Shown here: positions 14,111-21,887 of the stretch, piece after piece
Numbering within the stretch: position 1 is the first letter of the stretch
Layout of the letters: the number at the start of each line of letters is the position of its first letter
IMG/VR virus record: IMGVR_UViG_3300010400_000035
Location: 1 to 39,130 of that record
From: a virus
Direction: 5' to 3' (one strand)
Length of the DNA: 39,130 nt
Notes under the pieces: generated by a model
Database searches by the model: none
Told to the model about the DNA's origin: nothing
The model's input: only the letters and a program-made list of their open reading frames with translations
Position numbers and translations under genes: made by a program

Positions 14111-15672
14111 CAGGCCATCCGGCCGACGGACTCGGCGATGAAGAGCATCTTCTGTCCCACGAGCTGCATCTTCTCCGTGTCCATCTGCGGGAATAGATCC
14201 GCCAGACCCGTGAGGATTTCATCGAAGCTCTCCGCCTTGCGTGCCAGCTCCAGCACCGGCGCGAGCATCGCGTCGGCAAACTCCTGCATCTCTTCGGGCT
14301 TCAAATCTTCCAGCATCTTTTGCAAAGCCTGCTGGTTCTTGATCACATGCGAGGCATGCGTTGAGTCGTGAGGCGCGGCGAACAGCGGACCGGGAGGGTT
14401 GCCCGCCTGCGTCGGATCCGGCGGCTGCACCGGTTCGCGCAGTTCGAAGTCCTCTTCAGACACGTTGTAGGTGCGTGCGATGTAGGGCTTCTTCCACACC
14501 ACGCCCATCTTCTCGGTCATGCTGCCATCGCGCTCGGCACGCTTGTCGATATCTTCCTTCTCGAAGAAGACAAACTCGGGACACTCGACGCCGGGACCGA
14601 AGTTGATTTCGACCATGTCGGCGATGAGGGTGTCCATTTCCTCCTTGACCAGGTTCTTGTTGGCCCAGACGATCTCTTCGCGCGTGATGGCGGCCATGTC
14701 TTCGCCGCCGAGCTTACCCGGTGTTGACTGCGATGCGCCCTGATGTCCCAGAATGCTGGTGGTGATGGCATCGTTGGCCCAGTCGATGAGTTGGCTGTAA
14801 AGGTCGCCGGATGATTTACCGCCGCCGCCCTGCGCGTTGAGCAGCTCGACCTTGCTGTTATCCCACAGCACGGCGACGCCGTCCTGCACCAGGGCTTCGA
14901 GCTGTTTCAGGTATTCATCGACCTTGCCCTTGTCGGTTCCCACCGGCAGCTTGGCAATGGCATGCGGCATTCCCCATTTTTCCAGGAAGGTGGCCCAGAA
15001 CTTGATGCCGCCCTTTTTGAAGATGACCGGCCAGAAGCAGCGGGAGAGAATGGCGAACCCGTAAGGGTTCAAATAATCGTCTTCATGCTTGGCGACCTGG
15101 AACTGATAGCGGTGCGCTTCATCATCGACGATGACTCCTTCAGGAATGTCCTTCTGCCGAAAGCGCAGATTGCCGTCGATGTCATAGTGAAACCACTCGG
15201 GTGGCTTGCCCACCAGATCCTTCAGCCAGGTCTTGCTGCCGTCGTGTTGCCACACGCGCTCCATGGGCTGCATGCCGAACAGCGAGGCGTTCAACACCGA
15301 ACCGATGATGCGGTGGATGCCGTTGGTCTTCTTCGCGCGTTTCTTCCGCAACAACTTGAAGTTCTGTTTGACGTGATCGAAAACGGCGGTGTCCGATTCC
15401 CCCTGCTCAATCTGCCAGTCCTGACTTTTGATTCCCGCCTTCAGGCTTTCAACACCGGAACCCACCCGGTCATCGGTGAGCAGCTCGCGGTAGATGGCCA
15501 TGGACGAGCGGCCCATCTTCTTCAACACCAGATCGGGATTGGGAAGGTGGACTGAAGAAGAGAAAACCCACTGCGCCATTTTGCGGGTGGCGATTTCGAC
15601 CTGAACAGGGTTTTGACCGGGCAATTCTGCTGCGAATTGTTTTCGTGGCTTCTTTGGGGCTGGTTTATTCAT
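14110..15672 (-). CDS. Portal protein (DUF935, Mu gp29-like)
   Basis: 520 aa. The DUF935 pattern is present: IYRELLTDDRVGSGVESLKA, GSVLNASLFGMQPMERVWQH, then NPYGFAILSRCFWPVIFKKG and FLEKWGMPHAIAK. It forms the dodecameric ring through which DNA enters the head and to which the terminase and neck bind. GAAAGGTGACCC precedes ATG 15672. The C-terminal ~100 residues are helical and charged. Confidence 0.95.
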   Translation of the reverse strand: MNKPAPKKPRKQFAAELPGQNPVQVEIATRKMAQWVFSSSVHLPNPDLVLKKMGRSSMAIYRELLTDDRVGSGVESLKAGIKSQDWQIEQGESDTAVFDHVKQNFKLLRKKRAKKTNGIHRIIGSVLNASLFGMQPMERVWQHDGSKTWLKDLVGKPPEWFHYDIDGNLRFRQKDIPEGVIVDDEAHRYQFQVAKHEDDYLNPYGFAILSRCFWPVIFKKGGIKFWATFLEKWGMPHAIAKLPVGTDKGKVDEYLKQLEALVQDGVAVLWDNSKVELLNAQGGGGKSSGDLYSQLIDWANDAITTSILGHQGASQSTPGKLGGEDMAAITREEIVWANKNLVKEEMDTLIADMVEINFGPGVECPEFVFFEKEDIDKRAERDGSMTEKMGVVWKKPYIARTYNVSEEDFELREPVQPPDPTQAGNPPGPLFAAPHDSTHASHVIKNQQALQKMLEDLKPEEMQEFADAMLAPVLELARKAESFDEILTGLADLFPQMDTEKMQLVGQKMLFIAESVGRMA

Positions 15673-15675
15673 GGG

Positions 15676-15822
15676 TCACCTTTCGATTCTCGCCGGGGCT
15701 GTTGCCGGATTGCTCGGCGTTTTAAACACTTTAAACACTCGCAGCACCTTCGATGCGTTGACGGGGGTCGAGCGGCCTTTAGCGGCCTTTTCGGTAACTG
15801 GCGAAATTCCTTCAAAATGCAC
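15676..15822 (-). CDS. Candidate tiny basic protein between terminase and portal
   Basis: 48 aa from GTG 15822, preceded by GAGGGGGGATATC. It overlaps the terminase stop by 11 bases and ends three bases before the portal ATG, filling the only gap in this operon. The product is basic (VLRVFKVFKTPSNPATAPAR), with no known family. The tight packing and ribosome site are the support. An in-frame ATG at 15852 would overlap terminase further. Confidence 0.45.
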   Translation of the reverse strand: MHFEGISPVTEKAAKGRSTPVNASKVLRVFKVFKTPSNPATAPARIER

Positions 15823-17254
15823 GATATCCCCCCTCACGGGACGAGGTCTCATGAAAGGCCTGCCGCATCCGCTTTTCGTTGACCCGTTGACCCCCGGTTT
15901 TCCGGCTGGCCATGAAGGGGGGAGAACCGTCTGCCGCTCTTGCGGCATGAACGGCCAAAGCTCCCGCCCAGAATCGGTCGGCGTGGCCGAGGCGTTCGGG
16001 GGCCAAAGTTTTAAAGCTGATGTTTCCTTTGGCGGTAACCACCTTACGCATCGAATGCAAATCTTCGCGCAGGTCGAACTCCGGAGGGGTGAGAATGGTC
16101 TTGTCTTCAAACTCCCGTTTAAAGCCATGTGCAAGGGTCTGTTCCATCGGTGCGGTGAGCTTGAGGCCTTCAACCTTGTAGGTGCCATAGGCAATCGTGG
16201 CTTCTTCAGCGAGTTGCTCGCCCATGCCGGTGGCGTCGAGTCGTGCGCGTTGCATGCCGCGCAGGTTGAGCAGGGAATACAACGCTTCGCGCTGAACGGG
16301 AAAGGGTTGCTTCTCCAGCACGATCACCTTGCGGGTGATGAGCATCGGCGGGACTTCCTCCAGCACATAGAACACCGTCAAATGCTTGTGACGGCCGATG
16401 TCCATGCCGAGGTACAGGTTGCCCGTGCACTGTTTCAAATCATCGACGATGATGCCGTCGCGTTCGCAGGTATAGAGCAGATCGTAGGGCATGAAGGCGG
16501 CGGCTTCGTCGATGGGAATGCAGAGGAACTCCTGCTGCCAGGTCTCATCATCGAGCGCGTCGGTTTTCAGCTCTTCGAGGAAGTCGTTGATTTCTTTCTT
16601 GCCCGCCTTCTTCCCGAGAATCTTGTCGAGCATTCCCTGCTTCATCGCATCGTTGATCGTGGTGGTATGCAATGACCAACCCTTGCGGCGTCCGTGCTTC
16701 ACGTCCTCGATGAGACGGTTGAAAAGGGATCCGGGTCCGTTGTGCGTCGAAAGCACGAACAGACTTCCGCCCCAGACCTTGAGCGCGTTGATGGCCTTCC
16801 ACATCGCGAGGGGGTTGTCGTGATGCGCGGCCTCATCCCAGTAACCATCGCCGCCCTTCGAGCGGAACTGCCGGTGATTCGAGGTGAGCGCATGAATCTC
16901 GTATTTGTTGGCAAGCACCAGGGCGCGTGAGGTGATATCCTGTTCTGAATCGTACAGACACTGCTCGACGACTTCGGCTTTCACCTGAACCTGCCGCGCC
17001 CAGAATGCGCAATAGTCGATATACTCGGCGGCGGCCGTGTCATCAGCCGATGAGAACCAGCTTTTGGGTGCCATCGGTGTGGCCATCATGGCACCGCGTC
17101 GCACGGCACGATAGGCGATGGACCAGGTCGCACCGATGCGGCGGGACTTCTCCCACAGAATCACGCGGGACGGATCGAGAATGGCTTTCTGCTGGAACGG
17201 CAGAAAGGTGCTCTCGGGCGTGAAGGACTTTTTACGACTACCGACGATGTGCAT
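15812..17254 (-). CDS. Terminase large subunit (Mu gp28-like)
   Basis: 480 aa from ATG 17254. Walker A-like LWEKSRRIGATWS (about 33-45), Walker B GDGYWDEAAHHD (D140/E141) and motif III FVLSTHN (about 166-172) form the packaging ATPase. The nuclease part has YLGMDIGRHKHLTVFYVLEE, RLDATGMGEQL and LGHADRFWAGALA. It pumps DNA into the head and cuts it, headful style in Mu-like phages. A TTG start at 17284 is possible but lies inside the upstream gene; even from 17254 the overlap is 17 bases. Confidence 0.93.
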   Translation of the reverse strand: MHIVGSRKKSFTPESTFLPFQQKAILDPSRVILWEKSRRIGATWSIAYRAVRRGAMMATPMAPKSWFSSADDTAAAEYIDYCAFWARQVQVKAEVVEQCLYDSEQDITSRALVLANKYEIHALTSNHRQFRSKGGDGYWDEAAHHDNPLAMWKAINALKVWGGSLFVLSTHNGPGSLFNRLIEDVKHGRRKGWSLHTTTINDAMKQGMLDKILGKKAGKKEINDFLEELKTDALDDETWQQEFLCIPIDEAAAFMPYDLLYTCERDGIIVDDLKQCTGNLYLGMDIGRHKHLTVFYVLEEVPPMLITRKVIVLEKQPFPVQREALYSLLNLRGMQRARLDATGMGEQLAEEATIAYGTYKVEGLKLTAPMEQTLAHGFKREFEDKTILTPPEFDLREDLHSMRKVVTAKGNISFKTLAPERLGHADRFWAGALAVHAARAADGSPPFMASRKTGGQRVNEKRMRQAFHETSSREGGYRAF

Positions 17255-17675
17255 CTGCGTACAATCCGAACGTCTCACGTTCAATCTTGAGGAAGTTTTC
17301 TTTCGTCAGAGGCGGCTTCTTCTTTGCGGGCGGTTCTTCAGGCAGCTTGTCCACCTGGTCGATTCCCTCCTGCCGGAGTTTTGCGAGCTGCTTCTGCAAT
17401 CCGGTGACGGCATTGAATCGGCTCGTCGAGGGTTTGCGTTTCGCCTTGCGGTCCGCTTCGATCTCTTTCGCGAGACCGTTGATCAAGGATTGAAGGCTTT
17501 CGGCGCTGGAGCTGCGTGCGGCGATGAACGCCTTGCGCTTTTTGCTCCAGTCGTCCTTCTGGTCCCAATACCGGACCGTACGCGGAGCGACCTTGAGCCG
17601 GTCCGCTATTTCGTCATGGGTGAGCTGGCTCTCGACATAGAGGGTTTCCGCCAGCTCGCGTTCGCGGCGCTTCAT
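17238..17675 (-). CDS. Small terminase-like HTH protein (DUF1804-like)
   Basis: 145 aa. ERELAETLYVESQLTHDEIA, then DRLKVAPRTVRYWDQKDDWS, is a helix-turn-helix of the type seen in small terminase subunits and DUF1804 proteins next to gp28 in Mu-like phages. The rest is a charged coiled coil with a Lys/Pro-rich stretch (EEPPAKKKPPLTK). It probably recognises the phage packaging start and recruits the large subunit. Confidence 0.8.
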   Translation of the reverse strand: MKRRERELAETLYVESQLTHDEIADRLKVAPRTVRYWDQKDDWSKKRKAFIAARSSSAESLQSLINGLAKEIEADRKAKRKPSTSRFNAVTGLQKQLAKLRQEGIDQVDKLPEEPPAKKKPPLTKENFLKIERETFGLYADAHRR

Positions 17676-17953
17676 CCCCCGCCATGTCCACGTGAGGCTT
17701 TGAGTTCACGGAGGGCGTCCGTGTTGTTGTTGATGGTCGTGCGCAGGGATTCGTGCAAATCGAAACAACGCCTGCTGTCGTCGCGCTTGCTCTCCAGTTC
17801 ATCCAGCAGAATCTGGCGGATTTCTTCATTCGATTCGCGCTGTGCCGCGAGTTGATCCTTCACCCATTTCGCGAAAAAGATGAAGCCAATGAACATCATG
17901 GCCGCCGTGATGGACTGCTCCATCAGTCTTTGAAGAATTGATTCGATGCTCAT
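17672..17953 (-). CDS. Membrane-anchored coiled-coil protein (DUF2730-like)
   Basis: 93 aa. One TM segment near residues 14-33 (ITAAMMFIGFIFFAKWV) and then a long coiled coil (ESNEEIRQILLDELESKRDD). Proteins of this build (DUF2730) precede the terminase genes in many Mu-like phages; role unknown, a spanin-like or packaging accessory role has been suggested by position only. First gene of the leftward late operon. Confidence 0.7.
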   Translation of the reverse strand: MSIESILQRLMEQSITAAMMFIGFIFFAKWVKDQLAAQRESNEEIRQILLDELESKRDDSRRCFDLHESLRTTINNNTDALRELKASRGHGGG

Positions 17954-17963
17954 GAAACCCCCG

Positions 17964-17983
17964 GAAAACGCGAAAGCGTTTTC
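17964..17983. promoter_or_regulatory. Perfect 8-bp hairpin in late leader
   Basis: GAAAACGC (17964-17971), loop GAAA, GCGTTTTC (17976-17983). It lies in the 5' leader of the leftward late mRNA, 10 bases upstream of ATG 17953, close to the GGGGG ribosome site, so it could affect translation or mRNA stability. As DNA it is also a dyad that a regulator might bind. Confidence 0.5.
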
Positions 17984-18010
17984 TGAAAGGGTAAAGAGAT
18001 GCAGGGGTGT

Positions 18011-18041
18011 TTTTCTAGTCCGGCACGGATTAGAAAATGCG
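18011..18041. promoter_or_regulatory. Candidate bidirectional late-promoter element
   Basis: TTTTCTAGTCCG-GCA-CGGATTAGAAAA is a near-perfect dyad (11 of 12 paired positions) in the divergent gap between the terminase and protease operons. Its plus-strand part TAGTCCGGCACGGATTAG plus AAAATGCG matches the element at 22546-22571 in 22 of 26 positions. GAAAAT (plus, 18033-18038) and GAAAAA (minus, 18015-18010) sit where -10 boxes would be expected. No good -35 is seen, which fits an activator-dependent promoter. Confidence 0.6.
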
Positions 18042-18120
18042 GTAGTGCGCGGCCTACCTTACTCCACGAAGACTTGAGAAAGCAAATGTACAGCGACTCG
18101 AATCAAAAGGCAACCGCAAC

Positions 18121-19242
18121 GTGAAGAAGCAGAAACTCAAAAAGGCGGCGGACCATCCCGAAGTCATGGAGTATGTGAAAGCAGGATGGATTCCTGTTTT
18201 GCAGACTGGCAAGATTACGGACTCCGGCGGCACTGAGCATGACTTCACCATCGAAAAGCTGAACGCCATTGCGGATGCATACGATCCCGAGTTCCGCAAA
18301 GCACCGCTTGTCATCGGACATCCCAAGACCGACGGCCCCGCATACGGCTGGACCGCCGCGCTGAAGTGCGTCGGCGAATTCCTGCTGGCGCTGCCCGAGA
18401 AGGTTCACGAAGCATTCCGCACGGCCGTCAACGAAGGCCGCTACAACACGCGCTCGGTCGCCTTGAAGGGCAACGAGCTGCGGCACATTGGATTCCTGGG
18501 CGCGGCGCTGCCCGCCTGTCCCGGTCTCGGCGATGTTTCTCTTGCCGAAATGGAAGGCGACTGCGTCATCGAGTTCGGCATGCCCATCGACCGCAACGAT
18601 CCCGATTGGGATCTCGCCTGGAAAATCGTGGACATCGGCTCGGCGCTGAGATCCTTTCGCGAATACCTGATTGAGAAGGATGGCATCGAGCAGGCCGACA
18701 AGCTCTTGCCCAACTACCTCATCGACAGACTGACACAGGAGCCGGAAGCGGCACCGCACAATCCCGAATACACACAAGGAGCACCCATGGATCCCAAAGA
18801 CAAGAAAATCCAGGAACTGTCGGCCGAGGTCACCGAACTGGAAACCCAGCTCACCGGCCGCGACAACGCCGCCTGGGAAAAAACCCGCGACGACTTCGTC
18901 TCCGGATTGCAGAAGCAGGGCATCATCCTTTCGGCCAAGGTCGCCGAAGCCAAGGGCATGCTCGACCGCGCACGCGATGCGGGCAAGGGCGAGTTCTCCG
19001 AAGAGAAGAACCCGGCCTTGAAGCAGACCATGGACTTCATGCGCTCGCAGAAGCCCCAGCTCTCTCCCAAGGAAATCGCCACGCTGAACGCGGCGGAACA
19101 TTCCGGCGAAGGCGAAGACGAAGCGGTTTCGCTCGCACGCATCGCAGGCGAGTTCATCAATTCCGAAGCAGCCGCCGGTCGCACGGTCACCGCCGACTTC
19201 GCCGTGGCGCATGCCAGGAAGCAACTGAACACCGCGCGGTAA
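18121..19242 (+). CDS. I: Capsid maturation protease with C-terminal scaffold (Mu gpI-like)
   Basis: 373 aa from GTG 18121. Residues 1-160 match the Mu-like prohead protease: VLQTGKITDSGGTEHDFTIE, then APLVIGHPKTDGPAYGWTAA and NTRSVALKGNELRHIGFLG. The last ~150 residues are a charged coiled coil (DKKIQELSAEVTELETQLTG) as in scaffolds. In Mu, gpI cleaves the scaffold and itself during head maturation. First gene of the rightward late operon. Confidence 0.92.
   Translation: MKKQKLKKAADHPEVMEYVKAGWIPVLQTGKITDSGGTEHDFTIEKLNAIADAYDPEFRKAPLVIGHPKTDGPAYGWTAALKCVGEFLLALPEKVHEAFRTAVNEGRYNTRSVALKGNELRHIGFLGAALPACPGLGDVSLAEMEGDCVIEFGMPIDRNDPDWDLAWKIVDIGSALRSFREYLIEKDGIEQADKLLPNYLIDRLTQEPEAAPHNPEYTQGAPMDPKDKKIQELSAEVTELETQLTGRDNAAWEKTRDDFVSGLQKQGIILSAKVAEAKGMLDRARDAGKGEFSEEKNPALKQTMDFMRSQKPQLSPKEIATLNAAEHSGEGEDEAVSLARIAGEFINSEAAAGRTVTADFAVAHARKQLNTAR
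18787..19242 (+). CDS. Z: Nested scaffold protein (Mu gpZ-like)
   Basis: Internal in-frame ATG 18787 has AAGGAG five bases upstream (in the protease sequence EYTQGAP). The product, 151 aa starting MDPKDKKIQELSAEV, is the scaffold domain alone. Mu has the same arrangement, where gene Z lies inside the 3' half of gene I, and lambda C/Nu3 is a parallel case. It would fill the prohead and be removed by the protease. Confidence 0.85.
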   Translation: MDPKDKKIQELSAEVTELETQLTGRDNAAWEKTRDDFVSGLQKQGIILSAKVAEAKGMLDRARDAGKGEFSEEKNPALKQTMDFMRSQKPQLSPKEIATLNAAEHSGEGEDEAVSLARIAGEFINSEAAAGRTVTADFAVAHARKQLNTAR

Positions 19243-19300
19243 GCGCCGGTTCAAACGGACATCAAAGGCTTTTTAAAAACACTTCAACAAGGATGCAATC

Positions 19301-20098
19301 ATGAATCCGATTCTCACCAAAACCTTCACCGCTGACGCAACCGTCAAGGCCTATCGCATTTTGATGGTCGGCTCGGACGAAGGCTCCTGCAAGCACGCCA
19401 CGTCCGCCAACGTCGCGTTTCTCGGTGGGTCCAATCAGGTGGACAAAAAAACCGAGGGCGATGCCATTGACGTGATCCGCATTGGCCTCGCCGAAATCGA
19501 ATACGGCGCAGCCGTCTCTGCGGGTGATCCGCTGACCTCCGACTCCGTCGGTCGCGCGGTTCCCGCCGTGTTCGATGTCAACGACAGCGTCTATGTCATC
19601 GGCTATGCCGAAGTGGACGGCGTTGCAGGCGACATCCGCGAGGTGCTCATCGACAAGGGCATCGTGCCCGACAGCGCGATTGCCGACGATTCGGATCTGC
19701 TCACCGCCAATGTCACCATCACCTCGGCGCAGCTCCTGGCCTTGAATGCCACACCCAAGTCGCTCATCGCGGCTCCGGGCGCGAACAAGGCCATCATCGT
19801 CGAGCGCGTTATCGCCACCAAAGCCGCAGGCACCGCCTATGCGGGCATCGCGGCAGGCGAGGATGTCGCGCTGCGTTACACCGACGGTTCTGGCACGGTG
19901 CAGGCCACCATCGAAGCCACGGGGTTTCTGGATCAGGCCACCGCGCAGGTGCGCACGGCGGTTCCGACCACTACGGCGAACCTTACGCCCACGGCCAATG
20001 CCGCGCTCGTCGCTCACATGACCAGCGGCGAAATCATCACGGGCGACAGCGACCTCAAGTTGCGCATCCTGTACCGCATCATCGACACGGTGCTCTAA
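19301..20098 (+). CDS. Capsid decoration (cement) protein, DUF2190-like, with extension
   Basis: 265 aa. Residues about 1-110 (AYRILMVGSDEGSCKHATSA, then GLAEIEYGAAVSAGDPLTSD) resemble DUF2190 head-decoration proteins, which are usually about 110 aa. The extra C-terminal half is beta-rich (APGANKAIIVERVIATKAAG, then DVALRYTDGSGTVQATIE) and may be a second surface domain. It stands between scaffold and major capsid, as expected for a cement protein. Confidence 0.75.
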   Translation: MNPILTKTFTADATVKAYRILMVGSDEGSCKHATSANVAFLGGSNQVDKKTEGDAIDVIRIGLAEIEYGAAVSAGDPLTSDSVGRAVPAVFDVNDSVYVIGYAEVDGVAGDIREVLIDKGIVPDSAIADDSDLLTANVTITSAQLLALNATPKSLIAAPGANKAIIVERVIATKAAGTAYAGIAAGEDVALRYTDGSGTVQATIEATGFLDQATAQVRTAVPTTTANLTPTANAALVAHMTSGEIITGDSDLKLRILYRIIDTVL

Positions 20099-20160
20099 CA
20101 GAGCATCGGTAGTCAATCAGAAACTGAAAACACACACAAGGACTTCACACCGGAGGAACC

Positions 20161-21111
20161 ATGGAAACCAGCGAATTCGAAGGCGGGAACGAGTACCCGC
20201 AAAACCCTGAGCATCTGGCGATTGCCATGACGCACGTCAACCGGCTCTTGATTGCCGATGACGTGTTGCGTCGTCTGCCGCCTTCCAATTCGCGGAAGTT
20301 CGACTTCTGGGAATACGAAGAGTCGGATCAGTTCACCATTCCTGACGGAATGGAAGTCGGAAAGTTCAGCTCGGTGCCGGAAATCCGGCCCAAGGCGACG
20401 AAGACCGATTCCAGCGTCAAGAACTACGGCATTGTCGAGCCGGTGTCGCAGGAAGACATTGACGACCATTCCGCAGGAGTGGATCCGCTGGCCCGCGCCA
20501 CGATGCGCTGCTCCAACCTGGTCAAGCTGGCCCGCGAGGTTCGCGTGGCAAATCTGGTGTTCAATGCCGCGACCTATGCGAGCACGAACAAGGACACGCT
20601 CTCGGGCACCTCCCAGTTCAGCCACACAAGCTCCGATCCCATCGTTCAGCTCAAGGAATACCTGGACGGCATGAAGATGCGTCCCACGAAGATGATCATC
20701 GGCCGTCGTCCGTGGACCAAGATGTCCACGCACGCCAAGGTGGTCAAGGCTTCGAACGGCAATGCCGGTGATGCCGGTGTCGCCAATCGTCGCGTTGTCG
20801 CGGACCTTCTGGAGATTCAGGAGATCATCGTCGGCGAAGCGTTTGTCAATGGTGCCGTCAAAGGCCAGACCATGACCAACGAACGCGCCTGGGGCAATTA
20901 CATCGCCCTGTTGTTCGATGACCCCACGGCGGACAACGTGGGCGGCCTGACCTTCGGCTTCACCTACCAGTACAAGGGTCCGGTGGTGAAGACCTTCGGC
21001 AAGCCCGAAGTCGGTCTGCATGGAGCGCAGAAGCAGCTCGTGGGCGAATCCGTCCGCGAAGTCATCTCCGCGCCCTCCTGCGGCTTCCTCATCTCGTCGG
21101 TCATCGCGTAA
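20161..21111 (+). CDS. Major capsid protein
   Basis: 316 aa. GGAGGAACC precedes ATG 20161. The sequence has the features of an HK97-fold coat protein used by Mu-like phages: N-terminal arm, SSVKNYGIVEPVSQEDIDDH (E-loop/P-domain region), then RVANLVFNAATYAS and PTKMIIGRRPWTKMSTHAKV, and a conserved FGFTYQYKGPVVKTFGKPEV near the end. Position after scaffold and decoration proteins supports it. Confidence 0.88.
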   Translation: METSEFEGGNEYPQNPEHLAIAMTHVNRLLIADDVLRRLPPSNSRKFDFWEYEESDQFTIPDGMEVGKFSSVPEIRPKATKTDSSVKNYGIVEPVSQEDIDDHSAGVDPLARATMRCSNLVKLAREVRVANLVFNAATYASTNKDTLSGTSQFSHTSSDPIVQLKEYLDGMKMRPTKMIIGRRPWTKMSTHAKVVKASNGNAGDAGVANRRVVADLLEIQEIIVGEAFVNGAVKGQTMTNERAWGNYIALLFDDPTADNVGGLTFGFTYQYKGPVVKTFGKPEVGLHGAQKQLVGESVREVISAPSCGFLISSVIA

Positions 21112-21228
21112 GGAAACCCGGACGCGACAAGCAAATGGATAGCTCCCTGGGTGAGGTGAAACCAAAAACCCAGTGAGCCATTAACCAGGGCGGCGTCAAA
21201 CCCGCCTCAACTATCGGAGCGAAACAAC
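21112..21228 (+). promoter_or_regulatory. Gap after capsid gene with a strong hairpin
   Basis: GCTCCCTGGGT (21142-21152) pairs with ACCCAGTGAGC (21168-21178) in ten of eleven positions around a 15-base loop. A second small stem GGCGG/CCGCC follows (21189-21206). Neither has a T-tract. Position right after the most strongly expressed gene suggests a partial terminator or mRNA stabiliser that lowers expression of the neck genes. Confidence 0.5.
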
Positions 21229-21420
21229 ATGGCAAAGAAGTCAACCGCCAAGAACAACACGGATGCCAACGCGGGCAAGACGCCGAAGGGCTATAAGGCC
21301 ATCACGCCCATCACGCACGACGGCAAGCCCTTCGCCGTGGGTGACAAGATGCCGACTCTGTCCAAGGTCGATCTCGATGCCTTGCTGAACTTCAAGGCCG
21401 TGGAACCCTTCTTCGAGTAA
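21229..21420 (+). CDS. Small gp35-like protein (DUF7210-like)
   Basis: 63 aa. A basic N-terminus (MAKKSTAKNNTDANAGKTPK) leads to AITPITHDGKPFAVGDKMP and a helical end (LDALLNFKAVEPF). The pattern 'I-T-H-D-G-K-x-x-x-x-G-D' with a short helix is typical of the small protein between capsid and gp36 in Mu-like phages. Function unknown. GGAGCG lies before ATG 21229. Confidence 0.7.
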   Translation: MAKKSTAKNNTDANAGKTPKGYKAITPITHDGKPFAVGDKMPTLSKVDLDALLNFKAVEPFFE

Positions 21421-21433
21421 TCCCTCAAAGCTC

Positions 21434-21865
21434 ATGTACACCAGCCTCGACAAACTCAAAACCCGGATGCCTGAGAAGGACATCCTGGAATTGACCGATG
21501 ACGCCGTCACTGGTGAAATCGACGAGGCCATTGTCAACCAGGCGATTGCGGATGCCGAGTCGGAGATCAATTCCAAGCTGCGCGGCCGCTACACCACTCC
21601 GCTGACCTCTCCGGTTCCGGATGTCGTCGAGTGGATTGCGTGCATGCTCACCGCCAACAAGCTCTACTCGCGGCGGCATGCGCTGGTTCTCTCCGACGGT
21701 CTGGCGCGTGAGCTGAAGGCAGCGCGGGAAACCCTGCGCGATCTTCAGACGGGCGATCAGATTCTGGAAGGCTTCGAGAACTCGACCAGCCATCCGGGAT
21801 TCATCAAGGTGAACAAGACCGTCGCCGATCGAATGTTTTCCAAGCCGGTCCTTCAGTCGTTTTGA
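21434..21865 (+). CDS. Neck protein gp36-like (DUF1320)
   Basis: 143 aa. VNQAIADAESEINSKLRGRY followed by P-L-x-x-P-V-P-D-V-V is the DUF1320 signature (Mu gp36), a head-tail connector fold of helices. It likely builds the adaptor ring below the portal. ANKLYSRRHALVLSDGLARE is the second conserved helix. Confidence 0.9.
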   Translation: MYTSLDKLKTRMPEKDILELTDDAVTGEIDEAIVNQAIADAESEINSKLRGRYTTPLTSPVPDVVEWIACMLTANKLYSRRHALVLSDGLARELKAARETLRDLQTGDQILEGFENSTSHPGFIKVNKTVADRMFSKPVLQSF

Positions 21866-21887
21866 AACCATATCAAAAGGAGATGCC

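Noticed and set aside
15671-16675. Long plus-strand open frame opposite terminase
   Set aside because: The minus frame has clear terminase motifs; GC-rich coding DNA often leaves the opposite strand open.
18103-19254. Minus-strand open frame opposite protease/scaffold
   Set aside because: Same reasoning; the plus frame matches Mu gpI/Z including the nested start.
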